Source: Pseudobutyrivibrio sp. YE44 | GTDB taxonomy: Bacteria > Bacillota > Clostridia > Lachnospirales > Lachnospiraceae | Assembly: GCF_900104335.1 (NCBI RefSeq) | Contig: NZ_FMXT01000001.1 | Span: 558,001 to 622,000, forward strand | Direction of reading: 5' to 3' | Length of the DNA: 64,000 nucleotides | Part shown: positions 33,721 through 43,622 of the stretch, one piece after another | Position numbering within the stretch: position 1 is the stretch's first letter | Layout of the letters: each line of letters begins with the position of its first letter | Position numbers and translations under genes: made by a program | Notes under the pieces: model-generated | What the model was told of the DNA's origin: nothing | Database searches by the model: none | What the model saw: only the letters and a program-made list of their open reading frames with translations

Positions 33721-35055
33721 CTAACCTCCAAGTCTTTTAACAATTGAATTAGCAACTGATTTAAGTGGTGCCACCTCGTTGGCTAGACCACCTTGTTCCA
33801 CCGCTTTAGGCATACCATAAACAACGCAGGTAGATGCCTCTTGCGAAATAACGTAAGTCTTTTTGTATTGCTTCAAGTATTTTATTCCTTCTGAACCATC
33901 AGCTCCCATTCCTGTAAGTACCACACAAATAATCTCATCAAAGCTGGAATTCTTGAGGGATCTATACATTACATCCGCACAAGGTTTCAAGCTATTTACA
34001 GGAGGACTGTCATTCAGATGACAGTAAGCTGCATGACTTCCGTCTTCGCAGATTTCCATGTGCTTACCACCTGGAGTTACATAAACCCATCCAGGTTTAA
34101 AGAACTCTCCATCTTCTGCTTCCTTTACGTGAATAGCAGAAATTTGATCTAATCTCTGGGCCAATGAGGCTGTAAAACCTTCCGGCATATGCTGAACAAG
34201 CACCAATGGTACCGACAAATTTGCAGGTAACATTGGAACAAAGGTGTGTAAAGCCTGAGGCCCGCCTGTTGAACAGGCAAGTGCAATAAACTTCTTGGTT
34301 CTAACTCCGCTTCCTGATGGTTTAGAGGAAGATGGAGTTTTTCGTTCGCCGCTAGAAACATTACATGAAACTGATGCACCAGGAGACGATGTGCTTTGAG
34401 CACTTGGTCGAGGTGCTGAAGTCGTTTGACTTCTTGTAGCTGAAGAACCTGTAGAAGTCGTGGAAGAAGCTGGCCTTTGCACGCTGCTCGCAGGTCTTGA
34501 AGCAGGTGTCTCGGTATGCGCACTACCTGAGTTTGACCTGGCTTCCGCCAACTTGTTTCTAACGTTCTCCATTCTAGCCTGAGTAGATCTTCTAGATTCC
34601 TCAATAGCTCTGGTATTGTCACTTGAGCCACCTGGCCTACTAATGTTCTTAAAGCTTGAAAGCTTTGTAACATTATGTAGGGTGGTTTTCAACTGATTTC
34701 CAAACACATCTCTCGTGTCAGAACCAGATCTAATTGGCTTGACTACAAATTCAAGAGCCCCTAGCTCCATAGCCCTCACAGTTTCATCTGCGTCTTCTTT
34801 CAAAACAGAACTAATAAGGACTATATTGAATGGTATCCTTTCACTGGTTAAACGCTCAAGGAGCTGAAGTCCTGTAAGCTTAGGAAGGACCATATCAAGA
34901 ACCACGATGTCATATGGATTGTTCTTTATTTTGTTGTATGCATCTTCGCCGTCCGCACTAACGTCAACTACACGAAAATCATTATCTGCGTTGATAATAT
35001 CACAGATAATCCTTCGCATAAGTGCAGAGTCATCAACAACCAAAATCTTATACAT
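33721..35055 (-). CDS. cheB: Receptor methylesterase CheB
   Basis: CheB removes methyl groups from chemoreceptors when phosphorylated by CheA. The 444-aa protein has a receiver domain (VVDDSALMRRIICDII, phospho-acceptor Asp54 in VVLDMVLPKLTG, late KPIRSGSD) and a C-terminal methylesterase domain (about 250-444) with the serine in ALACSTGGPQALHTF, histidine in VQHMPEGFTASLAQRLD and aspartate in GMGADGSEG. The linker of about 100 residues (145-245) is Ser/Thr/Ala/Pro rich and far longer than usual; most CheB proteins total about 350 aa. The methyltransferase partner cheR is absent from this operon. Confidence 0.96.
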   Translation of the reverse strand: MYKILVVDDSALMRRIICDIINADNDFRVVDVSADGEDAYNKIKNNPYDIVVLDMVLPKLTGLQLLERLTSERIPFNIVLISSVLKEDADETVRAMELGALEFVVKPIRSGSDTRDVFGNQLKTTLHNVTKLSSFKNISRPGGSSDNTRAIEESRRSTQARMENVRNKLAEARSNSGSAHTETPASRPASSVQRPASSTTSTGSSATRSQTTSAPRPSAQSTSSPGASVSCNVSSGERKTPSSSKPSGSGVRTKKFIALACSTGGPQALHTFVPMLPANLSVPLVLVQHMPEGFTASLAQRLDQISAIHVKEAEDGEFFKPGWVYVTPGGKHMEICEDGSHAAYCHLNDSPPVNSLKPCADVMYRSLKNSSFDEIICVVLTGMGADGSEGIKYLKQYKKTYVISQEASTCVVYGMPKAVEQGGLANEVAPLKSVANSIVKRLGG

Positions 35056-35058
35056 TCT

Positions 35059-35802
35059 TTACCCTTGATCCTTCTTTCTTAAGCGTCTCTCTTCGTCAAA
35101 AATGTACTTTATTATAGTTTCTCTGTCCTCTGGCTCTTTAAATAAAAACTCTATTCTGTGTTCAAAAACTGTTAGTTCTTCTCTATACTCACTTCTAACT
35201 CTACGAGCTACAACATTAATCACCTGGTTAATGTTATGACTGACGAGTTTAAAGCTTACATACATATATCGGTCAGTTTCAACATCCTTGTTAGCGTAAA
35301 TCTTGGCTCCGCCGCCACTTATATCAACAATATTACCAGACACTGGTGAACCATATGTGTTTCCATATTTTTCCAAATCATCCTCTACCAAAGACATATT
35401 AGGTAAAATTGCAACATCCTCTGGTATTGGAAGAATTTTAACAGGTACCAAACATTGGAACCTATAGTAATCTCTTCTTTGAACCTTCATTAGTGAGGTT
35501 GAAGGTTCAAAAACGTATACAGGAAAGTTTTCAAGCTTTCCTCTTTTAGTAATTTCACCAGTAAGTTGGAACATTCCTCCTTTTGTATTAAAGATTGCAT
35601 TAAAAGGAACATTCATAGGAATCGTAACTATATGTCCCTTTCTGGTTGGAATATGTAATATTATTTCTTCTTTTTTAGTAACGCCAAAAACACTAGAGAT
35701 ATACACACTTCGATCTTCCTCTATGTTGTTTTCAACATCAGAATTCATGCTGGCAATTGTAAACTCTATAGGTGTGCCAGGTCTAAGATCAAATATTTCC
35801 AT
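35059..35802 (-). CDS. Flagellar brake protein, YcgR/PilZ family (c-di-GMP binding)
   Basis: The 247-aa protein has an N-terminal YcgR-like beta domain (about 1-95) and a C-terminal PilZ domain (about 97-225). The c-di-GMP motif is visible as QRRDYYRFQCLVPV (RxxxR form around residue 108) and the second half as DISGGGAKIYANK (D/NxSxxG form). Such proteins bind c-di-GMP and slow the motor or alter stator or switch function. It lies between flhG and cheB, 3 bp from each neighbour, so it is made along with the flagellum. Confidence 0.9.
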   Translation of the reverse strand: MEIFDLRPGTPIEFTIASMNSDVENNIEEDRSVYISSVFGVTKKEEIILHIPTRKGHIVTIPMNVPFNAIFNTKGGMFQLTGEITKRGKLENFPVYVFEPSTSLMKVQRRDYYRFQCLVPVKILPIPEDVAILPNMSLVEDDLEKYGNTYGSPVSGNIVDISGGGAKIYANKDVETDRYMYVSFKLVSHNINQVINVVARRVRSEYREELTVFEHRIEFLFKEPEDRETIIKYIFDEERRLRKKDQG

Positions 35803-35805
35803 ATG

Positions 35806-36681
35806 CTATGCCCTGTCCCTTAACAATGCACTAAATATATGAGAAACACCCCATTTGAAATGAGTAGACTCGTCCTTCTGAAGCAATTTTGCAGCTATAG
35901 ACTCGAAACTCTTAGACGATTTACTCATAGGGTATTCCAAGGATACAACCTTTTGATTTCTAACAGCCTTCTCTAAGGAGGCATCATAAGGCACATAGCC
36001 TAAATAATCTAAATCTCCACCTAGAAATTTCTTCACCACTGATTGCATCTTCTGATAAACAGCCAAGCCTTCCGATTCGCTTGTTACCTTATTTGCTATC
36101 AAGTGTACATTTGTCCCATCCTTAAGATATTTCGAGCTTTTACACATAGCCTTCATAAGAGAATAGGAATCTGTGAGCGAGCTTGGTTCAGGAGTTGAAA
36201 CCAGCAGCACCTCAGGTGAGGCCAGTACAAACTCCAAAACCTGGTCCGAAACGCCCGCACCAGTATCTATTATAAGAATATCACATAAGTCATTTAAAAG
36301 TGATAGATTATGCACTAAAAACGTAATTTGTTCACGATTTAGATTATTTAAGCCCACAACTCCAGAACCACCAGATATAAATCCTATTCCCATAGGTCCG
36401 GTAGTAATAATATCTCTAAGGCTTCTACCATTAAAAATTACATCAGACAAATTGTAGTTTGGCAGTGTTCCAAACATAACCTCTACATTCGCAAGGCCAA
36501 AATCAGCATCTAAAATAATAACTTTCTTACCCATATTGGTGAATTGAACCGCTAGGTTAACCGCCATATTAGATTTTCCAACTCCACCTTTTCCCGAGGT
36601 AATTGTTATAACCTTAGTGTTTTCTATATTCTTGATGTTTTGAGCTTTTATAACATTACGTAAATTCTGGGCTTGGTCCAT
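35806..36681 (-). CDS. flhG: MinD/ParA-type ATPase FlhG (flagellar number regulator)
   Basis: FlhG (YlxH, FleN) controls flagellar number and position with FlhF. The 291-aa protein opens with DQAQNLRNVIK, matching the DQAxxLR helix that stimulates FlhF GTPase activity. The deviant Walker A is ITSGKGGVGKSNMAVNLA (about 28-45), Walker B is LIIDTGAGVSD, and switch segments are present. A C-terminal amphipathic stretch may bind membrane. It lies adjacent to flhF with no gap (36681/36682). Confidence 0.95.
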   Translation of the reverse strand: MDQAQNLRNVIKAQNIKNIENTKVITITSGKGGVGKSNMAVNLAVQFTNMGKKVIILDADFGLANVEVMFGTLPNYNLSDVIFNGRSLRDIITTGPMGIGFISGGSGVVGLNNLNREQITFLVHNLSLLNDLCDILIIDTGAGVSDQVLEFVLASPEVLLVSTPEPSSLTDSYSLMKAMCKSSKYLKDGTNVHLIANKVTSESEGLAVYQKMQSVVKKFLGGDLDYLGYVPYDASLEKAVRNQKVVSLEYPMSKSSKSFESIAAKLLQKDESTHFKWGVSHIFSALLRDRA

Positions 36682-38073
36682 TTAGTTTCCTCCCAACAAT
36701 TGCTTTACCAGCTTCTGGGCATTAACAATCTCAATATCATCAGGAACGTTCTGTCCAGTGGTGATATAAGAAAGAGGTGCCCCGGTATAAAGCTTCATGT
36801 TGAAAATATTTCCAAGACTTTTTGTTTCATCAAGCTTAGTAAAAATCATATTAAACTCTGTAAATTCCATGTAGGAATTTGCTATATCAAATAAATCCTT
36901 TTGCTTTGTAGTTGCAGAAAGCACTAAATATACTTCGCTTTCATAATATCCGGTAAGGGCTGTCACAAGCTTTTTAGTGTCGGCCTTTTGCTCTTCATTT
37001 CTATGTGAAAAGCCAATAGTATCCACTAAAATAACATCTAAATCCTGGTACTCTCTCATCTGTTTTTTTACTGTGTCCAAAAGCTCCTCCGCAGAATAAA
37101 TAACATTCAAAGGAACACCTAGGATATTGGCATAGGTTTGAAGCTGATTTGCAGCAGCCATTCTGTAAGTGTCAGCTGTAATAAGCCCAACCTTCTTCCC
37201 TTCCTCAACCTTAAATTTAGAAGCAATTTTAGCTATTGTAGTTGTTTTTCCAACTCCAGTAGGTCCAATAAAGAAAACCACCTTAGGTTTCTTTTCACCA
37301 GTTTGAATTCTAGTAGGAGTTCCTAGCTTCAATACCATTTTTTGATAAACCGAAGACAATAAATTATCCAGAGAATGGCTGGTACGAAGAACCTTATCCA
37401 TATCACCCAAAACCTGATTTATATATTTTTCCTGAACTTCATTGTCGAGCAGCACGTTGTAAAGCATCTTTACAAACATGTGATTATCATTATCTATAGA
37501 AAGTTTTTCTGTAGACGCTGCCTCTACTGGTAATACTACAGGCTCTTTCGTATCAGGAATCACATTTTCCTTGTTTTCCTTAGGAACAGGCTTTACAGAG
37601 GTAGGCTTTGAATATATAGGCTCTAAAATCTTTGCTCTAGGGACTGAGCCTGAAAGTGGTTCAAAATCAACATTTGACTTGGTCATATCGTTTTGCACCT
37701 CCTCTGTATTATTCTCCTTTGGCTGTTCTAAAACCTGGTTTGCCTCCTTATCAGAGGATGTAGGTACTTGCTTTTCAAGCACCTCATTAACCGCAGAAAA
37801 AGCATCCTTTAAAATAATTGCATCATCTGCAACGGCATCAAAGGTACTTGTTTTTTCTTCACGGGCAGGAACAGCGAAATCCAACGCATCCTTAGAGAAA
37901 CCTTCATCCTCCACAGCAGCAGTTACCTCGTAAGTATTTCCCCTAAAAATACCCCTTATACCCTTAGGTTTAATTACCTTAACATTCATAATAACCGCGG
38001 CACCGCCTAATTCCTCACGAACCTTAGACATAGCCTCTTCTTCAGTTTTTCCAGTATACTTGTTAATAGTCAT
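36682..38073 (-). CDS. flhF: Flagellar SRP-type GTPase FlhF
   Basis: FlhF is the third SRP GTPase and recruits early flagellar parts to the assembly site. The 463-aa protein has a basic N-terminal B domain (MTINKYTGKTEEEAMSKVRE) followed by an acidic, variable linker, then the NG core: P-loop FFIGPTGVGKTTTIAKIASK (about 268-287), LITADTYRMAAANQLQTYA, DTIGFSHRNEEQ and TKLDETKSLGNIFNM. It follows flhA by 5 bp. Confidence 0.96.
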   Translation of the reverse strand: MTINKYTGKTEEEAMSKVREELGGAAVIMNVKVIKPKGIRGIFRGNTYEVTAAVEDEGFSKDALDFAVPAREEKTSTFDAVADDAIILKDAFSAVNEVLEKQVPTSSDKEANQVLEQPKENNTEEVQNDMTKSNVDFEPLSGSVPRAKILEPIYSKPTSVKPVPKENKENVIPDTKEPVVLPVEAASTEKLSIDNDNHMFVKMLYNVLLDNEVQEKYINQVLGDMDKVLRTSHSLDNLLSSVYQKMVLKLGTPTRIQTGEKKPKVVFFIGPTGVGKTTTIAKIASKFKVEEGKKVGLITADTYRMAAANQLQTYANILGVPLNVIYSAEELLDTVKKQMREYQDLDVILVDTIGFSHRNEEQKADTKKLVTALTGYYESEVYLVLSATTKQKDLFDIANSYMEFTEFNMIFTKLDETKSLGNIFNMKLYTGAPLSYITTGQNVPDDIEIVNAQKLVKQLLGGN

Positions 38074-38078
38074 TTAAT

Positions 38079-40127
38079 TCACCCTGTAACCATTCCTACT
38101 GATGAAAGTTCAACATTTGAATCAATTTCGTTGTAAGAAACAACAATTAAGTCCTTAAAGTAATCTTGTATCATGCTCTTAAAGTACATTCGTACTATAG
38201 GAGACGTTACTACAATTGGAGTTCGACCAAGTTCCTCAAGCTTCTTAATTTCATCCTCTAAAGAAGCAACAATGGCTTTGATTCTTTCAGGATCAAGTGT
38301 TAAGTATGCCCCCTGTTCAGTCTGCTTAATAGAAGCCATAATATCTTGCTCAACCTTAGGGTCTACAGTTATAACCTGAGTTACCTCATTGGCTGGGAAG
38401 TAGCGTCCTGAGATTGCTCGTTTCAAGCCTTGTCTTACATACTCTGTAAGTACATCTGTATCATGGGTTGTTGTGGCATGATCTGCCAACACTTCAAATA
38501 TCGAAAGCAAGTCTCTGATAGAAACTCCCTCTGATAGTAAATTCTGTAATACCTTTTGAACATCGCCAAGTCCCATAAGTTTTGGAACAAGCTCTTCAAC
38601 AATAACAGGATTAGATTCCTTAAGATTATCAATAAGATTTTGAACATCCTGCCTTGTAAGAAGCTCAGCAATATGAGATCTAATAATCTCTGTAAGATGG
38701 GTTGCTATAATTGATGGAGGATCCACAACCGTATAGCCAAGAGATTCTGCTCTCTCTCGCTGACTTTCTGTAATCCAAAGAGCTGGAAGATGGAAGGATG
38801 GTTCAAAGGTAGGAATACCTGTTATTTCTTCTTCAACATAGCCTGGATTCATAGCCATATAATGGTCAAAAAGAATTTCTCCTTCAGTAACCTGTATGCC
38901 CTTAATTTTAATAATATATTGATTAGGATTAAGCTGAATATTATCTCTAAGTCTAATGATTGGAACTACAGTACCAAGCTCAAGAGCAATCTGCCTTCGA
39001 ATCATTACAACTCTATCTAACAAATCACCGCCTTGATTAACATCTGCAAGAGGAATAATTCCATAACCAAACTCAAGCTCAATTGGATCAACCTGAAGTA
39101 GGGATACAACATTTTCTGGCTTTCTGATTTCCTCAGCTTCGGTTTCTTCTGCAGCAACCTCCTGCTCAATTTCCTCTTCGCCTATAGTCTTAGACATTGA
39201 ATAACCAGTAGCGATAAAAGCTGCCGCAAAGCCAAGGAATAATACTGTGTTAAGAGGTGTAAAGGCAAGTACAGCCATTGAAGCACCAACGATATATAAA
39301 ACCTTTGGTATTCCAAAAAGCTGACGAATAAGTACGCCTGAAAAATCAGCGGCTTTAGATCCCTTAGTAACAAGAATACCTGTTGATAACGAAATCAAAA
39401 GGGATGGAATCTGGGATACAAGGCCATCACCTATTGTAAGAATACCAAACTGTTGAATAGCCTCTGCAAAAGGCAAGCCTTGATTAATCATTCCCATGGC
39501 AGAGCCGCCAGCTAAGTTAATAACAGTAATAATAAGACCTGCTGTTGCATCTCCTTTTACATACTTAGTAGCACCATCCATAGCTCCGAAGAAAGCTGAT
39601 TCTTCTTGAATCTTATCTCTTCGTCTTTTAGCCTCAGCATCATCTATGGCACCAGTATTTAAATCTGCATCAATTGCCATCTGCTTACCAGGCATAGCGT
39701 CCAAGGTGAAACGAGCTGAAACTTCAGCTACACGCTCAGAACCTTTATTGATAACCATAAACTGAATAATAATCAGAACCAGGAAAATGATTGCGCCGAT
39801 AATAAGGTCATTTCCACCGACGAAGGTACCGAAGGTAGAAACAACATTACCAGGATTTCCTGTTGAAAGAATAAGTCTTGTGGAACTTACATTAAGTGAA
39901 ATTCTAAAAATAGTCGTAAAAAGTAAAAGTGTAGGGAAGAAGGACATGTCCAATACTTCCTGCACAAAAAGAACGTTCATTAAAACAATAAGTGCTATGG
40001 ATATATTGAAGGCAATCATTATATCCAAAACAAAATTTGGGATAGGAATAACGAAGAATGCCACTGCAGCCAATAAGTATAAAGCTACACCCACATCCGA
40101 TTTCTTGACAGATGCTGCTAAATCCAT
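38079..40127 (-). CDS. flhA: Flagellar export gate protein FlhA
   Basis: FlhA forms the nonameric ring of the flagellar type III export gate. The 682-aa protein has about eight N-terminal membrane helices, the FHIPEP-region loop (RFTLDAMPGKQMAIDADLNT, GAIDDAEAKRRRDKIQEE), an acidic linker (about 325-340) and the large cytoplasmic domain that docks chaperone-substrate complexes. The length is normal. It follows flhB by 35 bp. Confidence 0.98.
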   Translation of the reverse strand: MDLAASVKKSDVGVALYLLAAVAFFVIPIPNFVLDIMIAFNISIALIVLMNVLFVQEVLDMSFFPTLLLFTTIFRISLNVSSTRLILSTGNPGNVVSTFGTFVGGNDLIIGAIIFLVLIIIQFMVINKGSERVAEVSARFTLDAMPGKQMAIDADLNTGAIDDAEAKRRRDKIQEESAFFGAMDGATKYVKGDATAGLIITVINLAGGSAMGMINQGLPFAEAIQQFGILTIGDGLVSQIPSLLISLSTGILVTKGSKAADFSGVLIRQLFGIPKVLYIVGASMAVLAFTPLNTVLFLGFAAAFIATGYSMSKTIGEEEIEQEVAAEETEAEEIRKPENVVSLLQVDPIELEFGYGIIPLADVNQGGDLLDRVVMIRRQIALELGTVVPIIRLRDNIQLNPNQYIIKIKGIQVTEGEILFDHYMAMNPGYVEEEITGIPTFEPSFHLPALWITESQRERAESLGYTVVDPPSIIATHLTEIIRSHIAELLTRQDVQNLIDNLKESNPVIVEELVPKLMGLGDVQKVLQNLLSEGVSIRDLLSIFEVLADHATTTHDTDVLTEYVRQGLKRAISGRYFPANEVTQVITVDPKVEQDIMASIKQTEQGAYLTLDPERIKAIVASLEDEIKKLEELGRTPIVVTSPIVRMYFKSMIQDYFKDLIVVSYNEIDSNVELSSVGMVTG

Positions 40128-40162
40128 TCTCTCCTCCCCCTTTCAATTATTTAATCGAAAAA

Positions 40163-41296
40163 TTAAACTGCCTTATTCCTTTCTGTATATACTACTGCAA
40201 GGATTTCTGCCACAGCTTGATATAATTCAGGCGGAATAGTTTCATCCACATCAACAGTTGCATATAAGGCTCTCGCTAAAGGTTTGTCCTCAACAATAGG
40301 AACATTAGCCTCTTTAGCAGTCTCTTTAATTCGATTAGCCAGATAATCCTCGCCCTTCGCCACAACTCTTGGGGCCTCATCCTTTGTGTTGTCATATAGA
40401 ATTGCAACAGCAATATGCGTAGGGTTTGTAATAACCACATCAGCCTGAGGAACATTTTTCATCATACGACGCTGAGAGCTTTCCATCATTCGCTGACGCT
40501 GTTTTCCCTTAATTTGAGGATCTCCTTCTGTATTTTTATATTCGTCCTTAACCTCTTGCTTTGTCATTTTCATATCATCTGTGAATTTCCATTTTTGATA
40601 TACATAATCAGCAAGACCAAGGATTATATAAACAATACTAATCTTCATTCCGATGTTTACAATAATTTGAAAAATCAAGCTTAAAGCAGCTTTAAAGCCT
40701 ATGTCATATAGAAGGAACAAGTGATTTGCCTGATCCTTAATACTATTGTAAGCAATAATACAAACCAAGGATATTTTAGCAATGGCTAATATCAGGTTAA
40801 CAATTGAATCCTTGGAAAAAATACGCTTAAATCCACTTATAGGATTAAACTTACTTAGCTTAGGCTGAAGAGGCTTCATGGTTGGTTTCCATCCCACCTG
40901 AATAAGATTCCCTACAAAGCCCGTAACAAAGCCTATAAGCAAAAATGGTAAAAGAATTATCAGCATCTTCACCACTAAAATTCGAAATATACCAGTGGCG
41001 GTCTGTATAGTAAAACCATCACCATTCATTTTAATGATGTCAGGTATAATGGCGTATATCCATGCAAATATCTCTTCAAAACGAACACCTGCAAAGCCCA
41101 AAAAGATTCTAAGTGATAAGAAAAAGCCAAGAAGGGCAACTCCGTTTACCACCTCTTTACTCTTAGCAACCTTACCTTCCTTTCTGGCATCAGAAAGCTT
41201 TTTACTGGTAGGCTGTTCAGTTTTCTCACCACCCTCACCGTCTTTAGCAAAGAACTGAAGATTGAGGGGAATCAAAACTTGGTACTTTTCTTCCAT
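40163..41296 (-). CDS. flhB: Flagellar export switch protein FlhB
   Basis: FlhB switches export from rod/hook to filament substrates after autocleavage and response to FliK. Four N-terminal membrane helices precede a cytoplasmic domain whose NPTH cleavage site is seen in VVITNPTHIAVAI (about residue 291). I choose the ATG at 41296, which shares one base with the fliR stop (TGATG), rather than the TTG one codon earlier; this gives 377 aa. The first 20 residues (LIPLNLQFFAKDGEGGEKTE) are a common Clostridial form. Confidence 0.97.
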   Translation of the reverse strand: MEEKYQVLIPLNLQFFAKDGEGGEKTEQPTSKKLSDARKEGKVAKSKEVVNGVALLGFFLSLRIFLGFAGVRFEEIFAWIYAIIPDIIKMNGDGFTIQTATGIFRILVVKMLIILLPFLLIGFVTGFVGNLIQVGWKPTMKPLQPKLSKFNPISGFKRIFSKDSIVNLILAIAKISLVCIIAYNSIKDQANHLFLLYDIGFKAALSLIFQIIVNIGMKISIVYIILGLADYVYQKWKFTDDMKMTKQEVKDEYKNTEGDPQIKGKQRQRMMESSQRRMMKNVPQADVVITNPTHIAVAILYDNTKDEAPRVVAKGEDYLANRIKETAKEANVPIVEDKPLARALYATVDVDETIPPELYQAVAEILAVVYTERNKAV

Positions 41297-42075
41297 CAAT
41301 ACAACCCCTGAATATACGAAGCCATCATCTCCTTCATTTCCTTGAAAATAAAGGCTGCTATATCTGGTAAAAGAAATACAGTTAAGAATAATACTGTAAA
41401 TCCAACTATAATCTTGAGCTGAGCACCAACAGAAAACATGTGAATCTGTGGTGCGACCTTAACCATAACTCCAAGTATCGCATTGAGAATCATTATTACA
41501 GCAAATACAGGAAGAGTTATTCTAAAGGCAATAACAAAAACATCTCCAATAAATTTTATCGTGGTGTTTAAAAGAGAATCCCACTGAAAGATGGTTCCTC
41601 CAATTGGAATCAGAGAAAATGCATCACAGAAGCTTCTAAAAATATATCTGTGCATCCCTGATAAAACCAATAATATCATAATAAAGTTGTTATATAAGGT
41701 ACCTGTTACACTCGCCTCCGTTCTAAGGGTCGGATCATATTCTTGAGCCATGGAAAGACCAGTATTCATATCAATCATATTTCCAGCCAAAAGAATAATA
41801 AAATTACAGCAATAGGTTGAGAACCCAATAATAAGTCCTGTAATCGCTTCCCTTACAACTAAAAAAGCATATCCAATAACCGTAGAATAATTTAGCGCAC
41901 TAAAATCAACAACAAAATATAAAAGCAGTGAAACTAAGGCAGAAAATCCCACCTTAACCCTAGCAGGCGTGTTGCTGGTGTTAAAAAATGGTGCTACTAC
42001 TACAAACATGGATATGCGGGTAAGTATCAACAAGAAATATTCAAAATTTTGTAAGGTAAAATGTATACTAAACAT
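41296..42075 (-). CDS. fliR: Flagellar export gate protein FliR
   Basis: FliR is one of the three proteins of the export gate core complex, with FliP and FliQ. The 259-aa protein is almost entirely hydrophobic helices; the family pattern is visible in LILTRISMFVVVAPFFN, REAITGLIIGFSTYCC and PVFAVIMILNAILGVMVKVAPQ-type segments. It lies 6 bp after fliQ and overlaps flhB by one base. Confidence 0.95.
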   Translation of the reverse strand: MFSIHFTLQNFEYFLLILTRISMFVVVAPFFNTSNTPARVKVGFSALVSLLLYFVVDFSALNYSTVIGYAFLVVREAITGLIIGFSTYCCNFIILLAGNMIDMNTGLSMAQEYDPTLRTEASVTGTLYNNFIMILLVLSGMHRYIFRSFCDAFSLIPIGGTIFQWDSLLNTTIKFIGDVFVIAFRITLPVFAVIMILNAILGVMVKVAPQIHMFSVGAQLKIIVGFTVLFLTVFLLPDIAAFIFKEMKEMMASYIQGLY

Positions 42076-42081
42076 CCTATT

Positions 42082-42351
42082 CTAGCCCAGGTAAATACTG
42101 AAATTTTGCCATAAGTCAGTAATGTATTCTTGTAACACTGTAAGCATCCATGGACCAAAAAACATAAGAGCGGCAAACACCCCTACAATCTTTGGAATAA
42201 AGGTAAGTGTCTGCTCTTGAATAGATGTGACGGTTTGAAAAATACTGATAATCAAACCGATGATAAGAGATACTAGCAAAAGTGGCAAAGATGTCATTAG
42301 AAGTGTATATATCGCATCTCTGATAATGTCTAATACCTGCCCCTCAGTCAT
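42082..42351 (-). CDS. fliQ: Flagellar export gate protein FliQ
   Basis: The 89-aa protein has the two membrane helices of FliQ, which assemble around the FliP-FliR core. Typical segments are LLVSLIIGLIISIFQTVTSI and QEQTLTFIPKIVGVFAAL. It lies 30 bp after fliP. Confidence 0.96.
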   Translation of the reverse strand: MTEGQVLDIIRDAIYTLLMTSLPLLLVSLIIGLIISIFQTVTSIQEQTLTFIPKIVGVFAALMFFGPWMLTVLQEYITDLWQNFSIYLG

Positions 42352-42381
42352 AACCTATCCTCTCCTCGTCTCGTGTAAGCG

Positions 42382-43233
42382 TCAGTAAAAAGTTTTCACC
42401 AATCCACCAATACACAGGTCCCAACCATCTACTATGATAAAAAGCAATATCTTAAATGGTAAAGATATTGTAGTAGGTGGAAGCATCATCATACCCATTG
42501 ACATAAGTACCGATGCAACAACCATGTCTATAACAATAAATGGTACATAAATCAAAAAGCCTATAATAAAGGCTGTTCTAAGTTCCGACAAGATAAATGC
42601 TGGAACTACAACTGTAAATGGAACATCATCAAACTCTTCATAGGTGATACCTGCAATCTCACAAAAGAGATTTAAATCCTTTGTCTGAGTCTGTCCATAC
42701 ATAAACTCCCTTATAGGAGTAATAGCAGCATCAATTGCCTGCTCTTGAGTAATCTCTCCTGCATCAAAGGGGTCAATAGCTTCAGTCTTAACCTGTGTAA
42801 TTACAGGTGACATAATGAATAATGTTAAAAACAACGCCAAACCAATCAATACCTGATTTGGAGGCGCCGTGTTTGTTCCAATAGCAGCGCGAATAAAGTG
42901 TAACACTATAACGCATCTGGTAAAGGATGTTAACATTATAAGAATTGAAGGCGACAGTGTAAGAATGGTAAGAATTACAAGCATTCTAAGGGTGGAAGTA
43001 AAATTTCCATCCTCACCATTGAAAGTCAATGTGAACCCACCATCACCTACCACTTCATCAGAAGCATTTGGTGCGTTTTCAGTTGCACCATAGGTTCCAT
43101 TGTTTGCCCCATATGTAGTGTTGTCATACTCACTGGCCTTAACTGTAATACCTGTATGGTAAAGAGTAAAGCCAGCTACCATCATCGCGAAAAAGAAACT
43201 TACGATTAAATAAGCTTTTTTAAATTTATTCAT
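42382..43233 (-). CDS. fliP: Flagellar export gate protein FliP
   Basis: FliP forms the pentameric heart of the export gate. The 283-aa protein has an N-terminal signal peptide (residues 1 to about 33), a short Asn/Gly/Thr-rich segment, then the canonical core: LTILTLSPSILIMLTSFTRC, APPNQVLIGLALFLTLFIM, VVPAFILSELRTAFIIGFLI and MSMGMMMLPPTTISLPFKIL. The length is slightly above average because of the N-terminal spacer. Confidence 0.97.
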   Translation of the reverse strand: MNKFKKAYLIVSFFFAMMVAGFTLYHTGITVKASEYDNTTYGANNGTYGATENAPNASDEVVGDGGFTLTFNGEDGNFTSTLRMLVILTILTLSPSILIMLTSFTRCVIVLHFIRAAIGTNTAPPNQVLIGLALFLTLFIMSPVITQVKTEAIDPFDAGEITQEQAIDAAITPIREFMYGQTQTKDLNLFCEIAGITYEEFDDVPFTVVVPAFILSELRTAFIIGFLIYVPFIVIDMVVASVLMSMGMMMLPPTTISLPFKILLFIIVDGWDLCIGGLVKTFY

Positions 43234-43259
43234 AACATATTTTGCCCTAACGATTGAAG

Positions 43260-43622
43260 TTATTTCTTCTTGGAAATTTTGTCCAGAATACTCTTGAAAT
43301 CTACAGTCTTTATTTGACTGCTATCATACTCCCCGATTTCAATAAGCTGATCGGCAGATATTTCACCCAGAGGCACAACCTCATCCTTGCCAATGGCAAC
43401 CACGAAATATCTGTCCGAACCAGCTCTAATTATCTGAACATATTTATTGCTGGAGATTCTAATTGCCTCAATAATTTCAAGGTTTTTATTAAGGCCTTGA
43501 GTCTTTTGATAACCTGCTATCCACTTAGTAACGTAATAAGTCAATGCAAGAACACCAACAAATACAACTAATATAAATATCAGCTGAAAAAAACTCTCGC
43601 CAGCAGAAGAAAGCAAAGCCAC
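43260..43622 (-). CDS. fliO: Flagellar biosynthesis protein FliO (FliZ in Bacillus)
   Basis: FliO helps assemble FliP into the export gate. The 120-aa protein has one membrane helix (about 12-32, LIFILVVFVGVLALTYYV) and a small cytoplasmic domain with the pattern NKYVQIIRAGSDRYFVVAIG. The start is GTG at 43622, overlapping the cheY stop by one base (TAGTG), so it is translationally coupled to cheY. Confidence 0.9.
   Translation of the reverse strand: MALLSSAGESFFQLIFILVVFVGVLALTYYVTKWIAGYQKTQGLNKNLEIIEAIRISSNKYVQIIRAGSDRYFVVAIGKDEVVPLGEISADQLIEIGEYDSSQIKTVDFKSILDKISKKK

Noticed and set aside
31983-34673. Long frames opposite or within cheA and cheB with repetitive residues
   Set aside because: They are other-frame readings of the Ala/Pro- and Ser/Thr-rich linkers, have no ribosome sites, and lie wholly inside well-supported genes.
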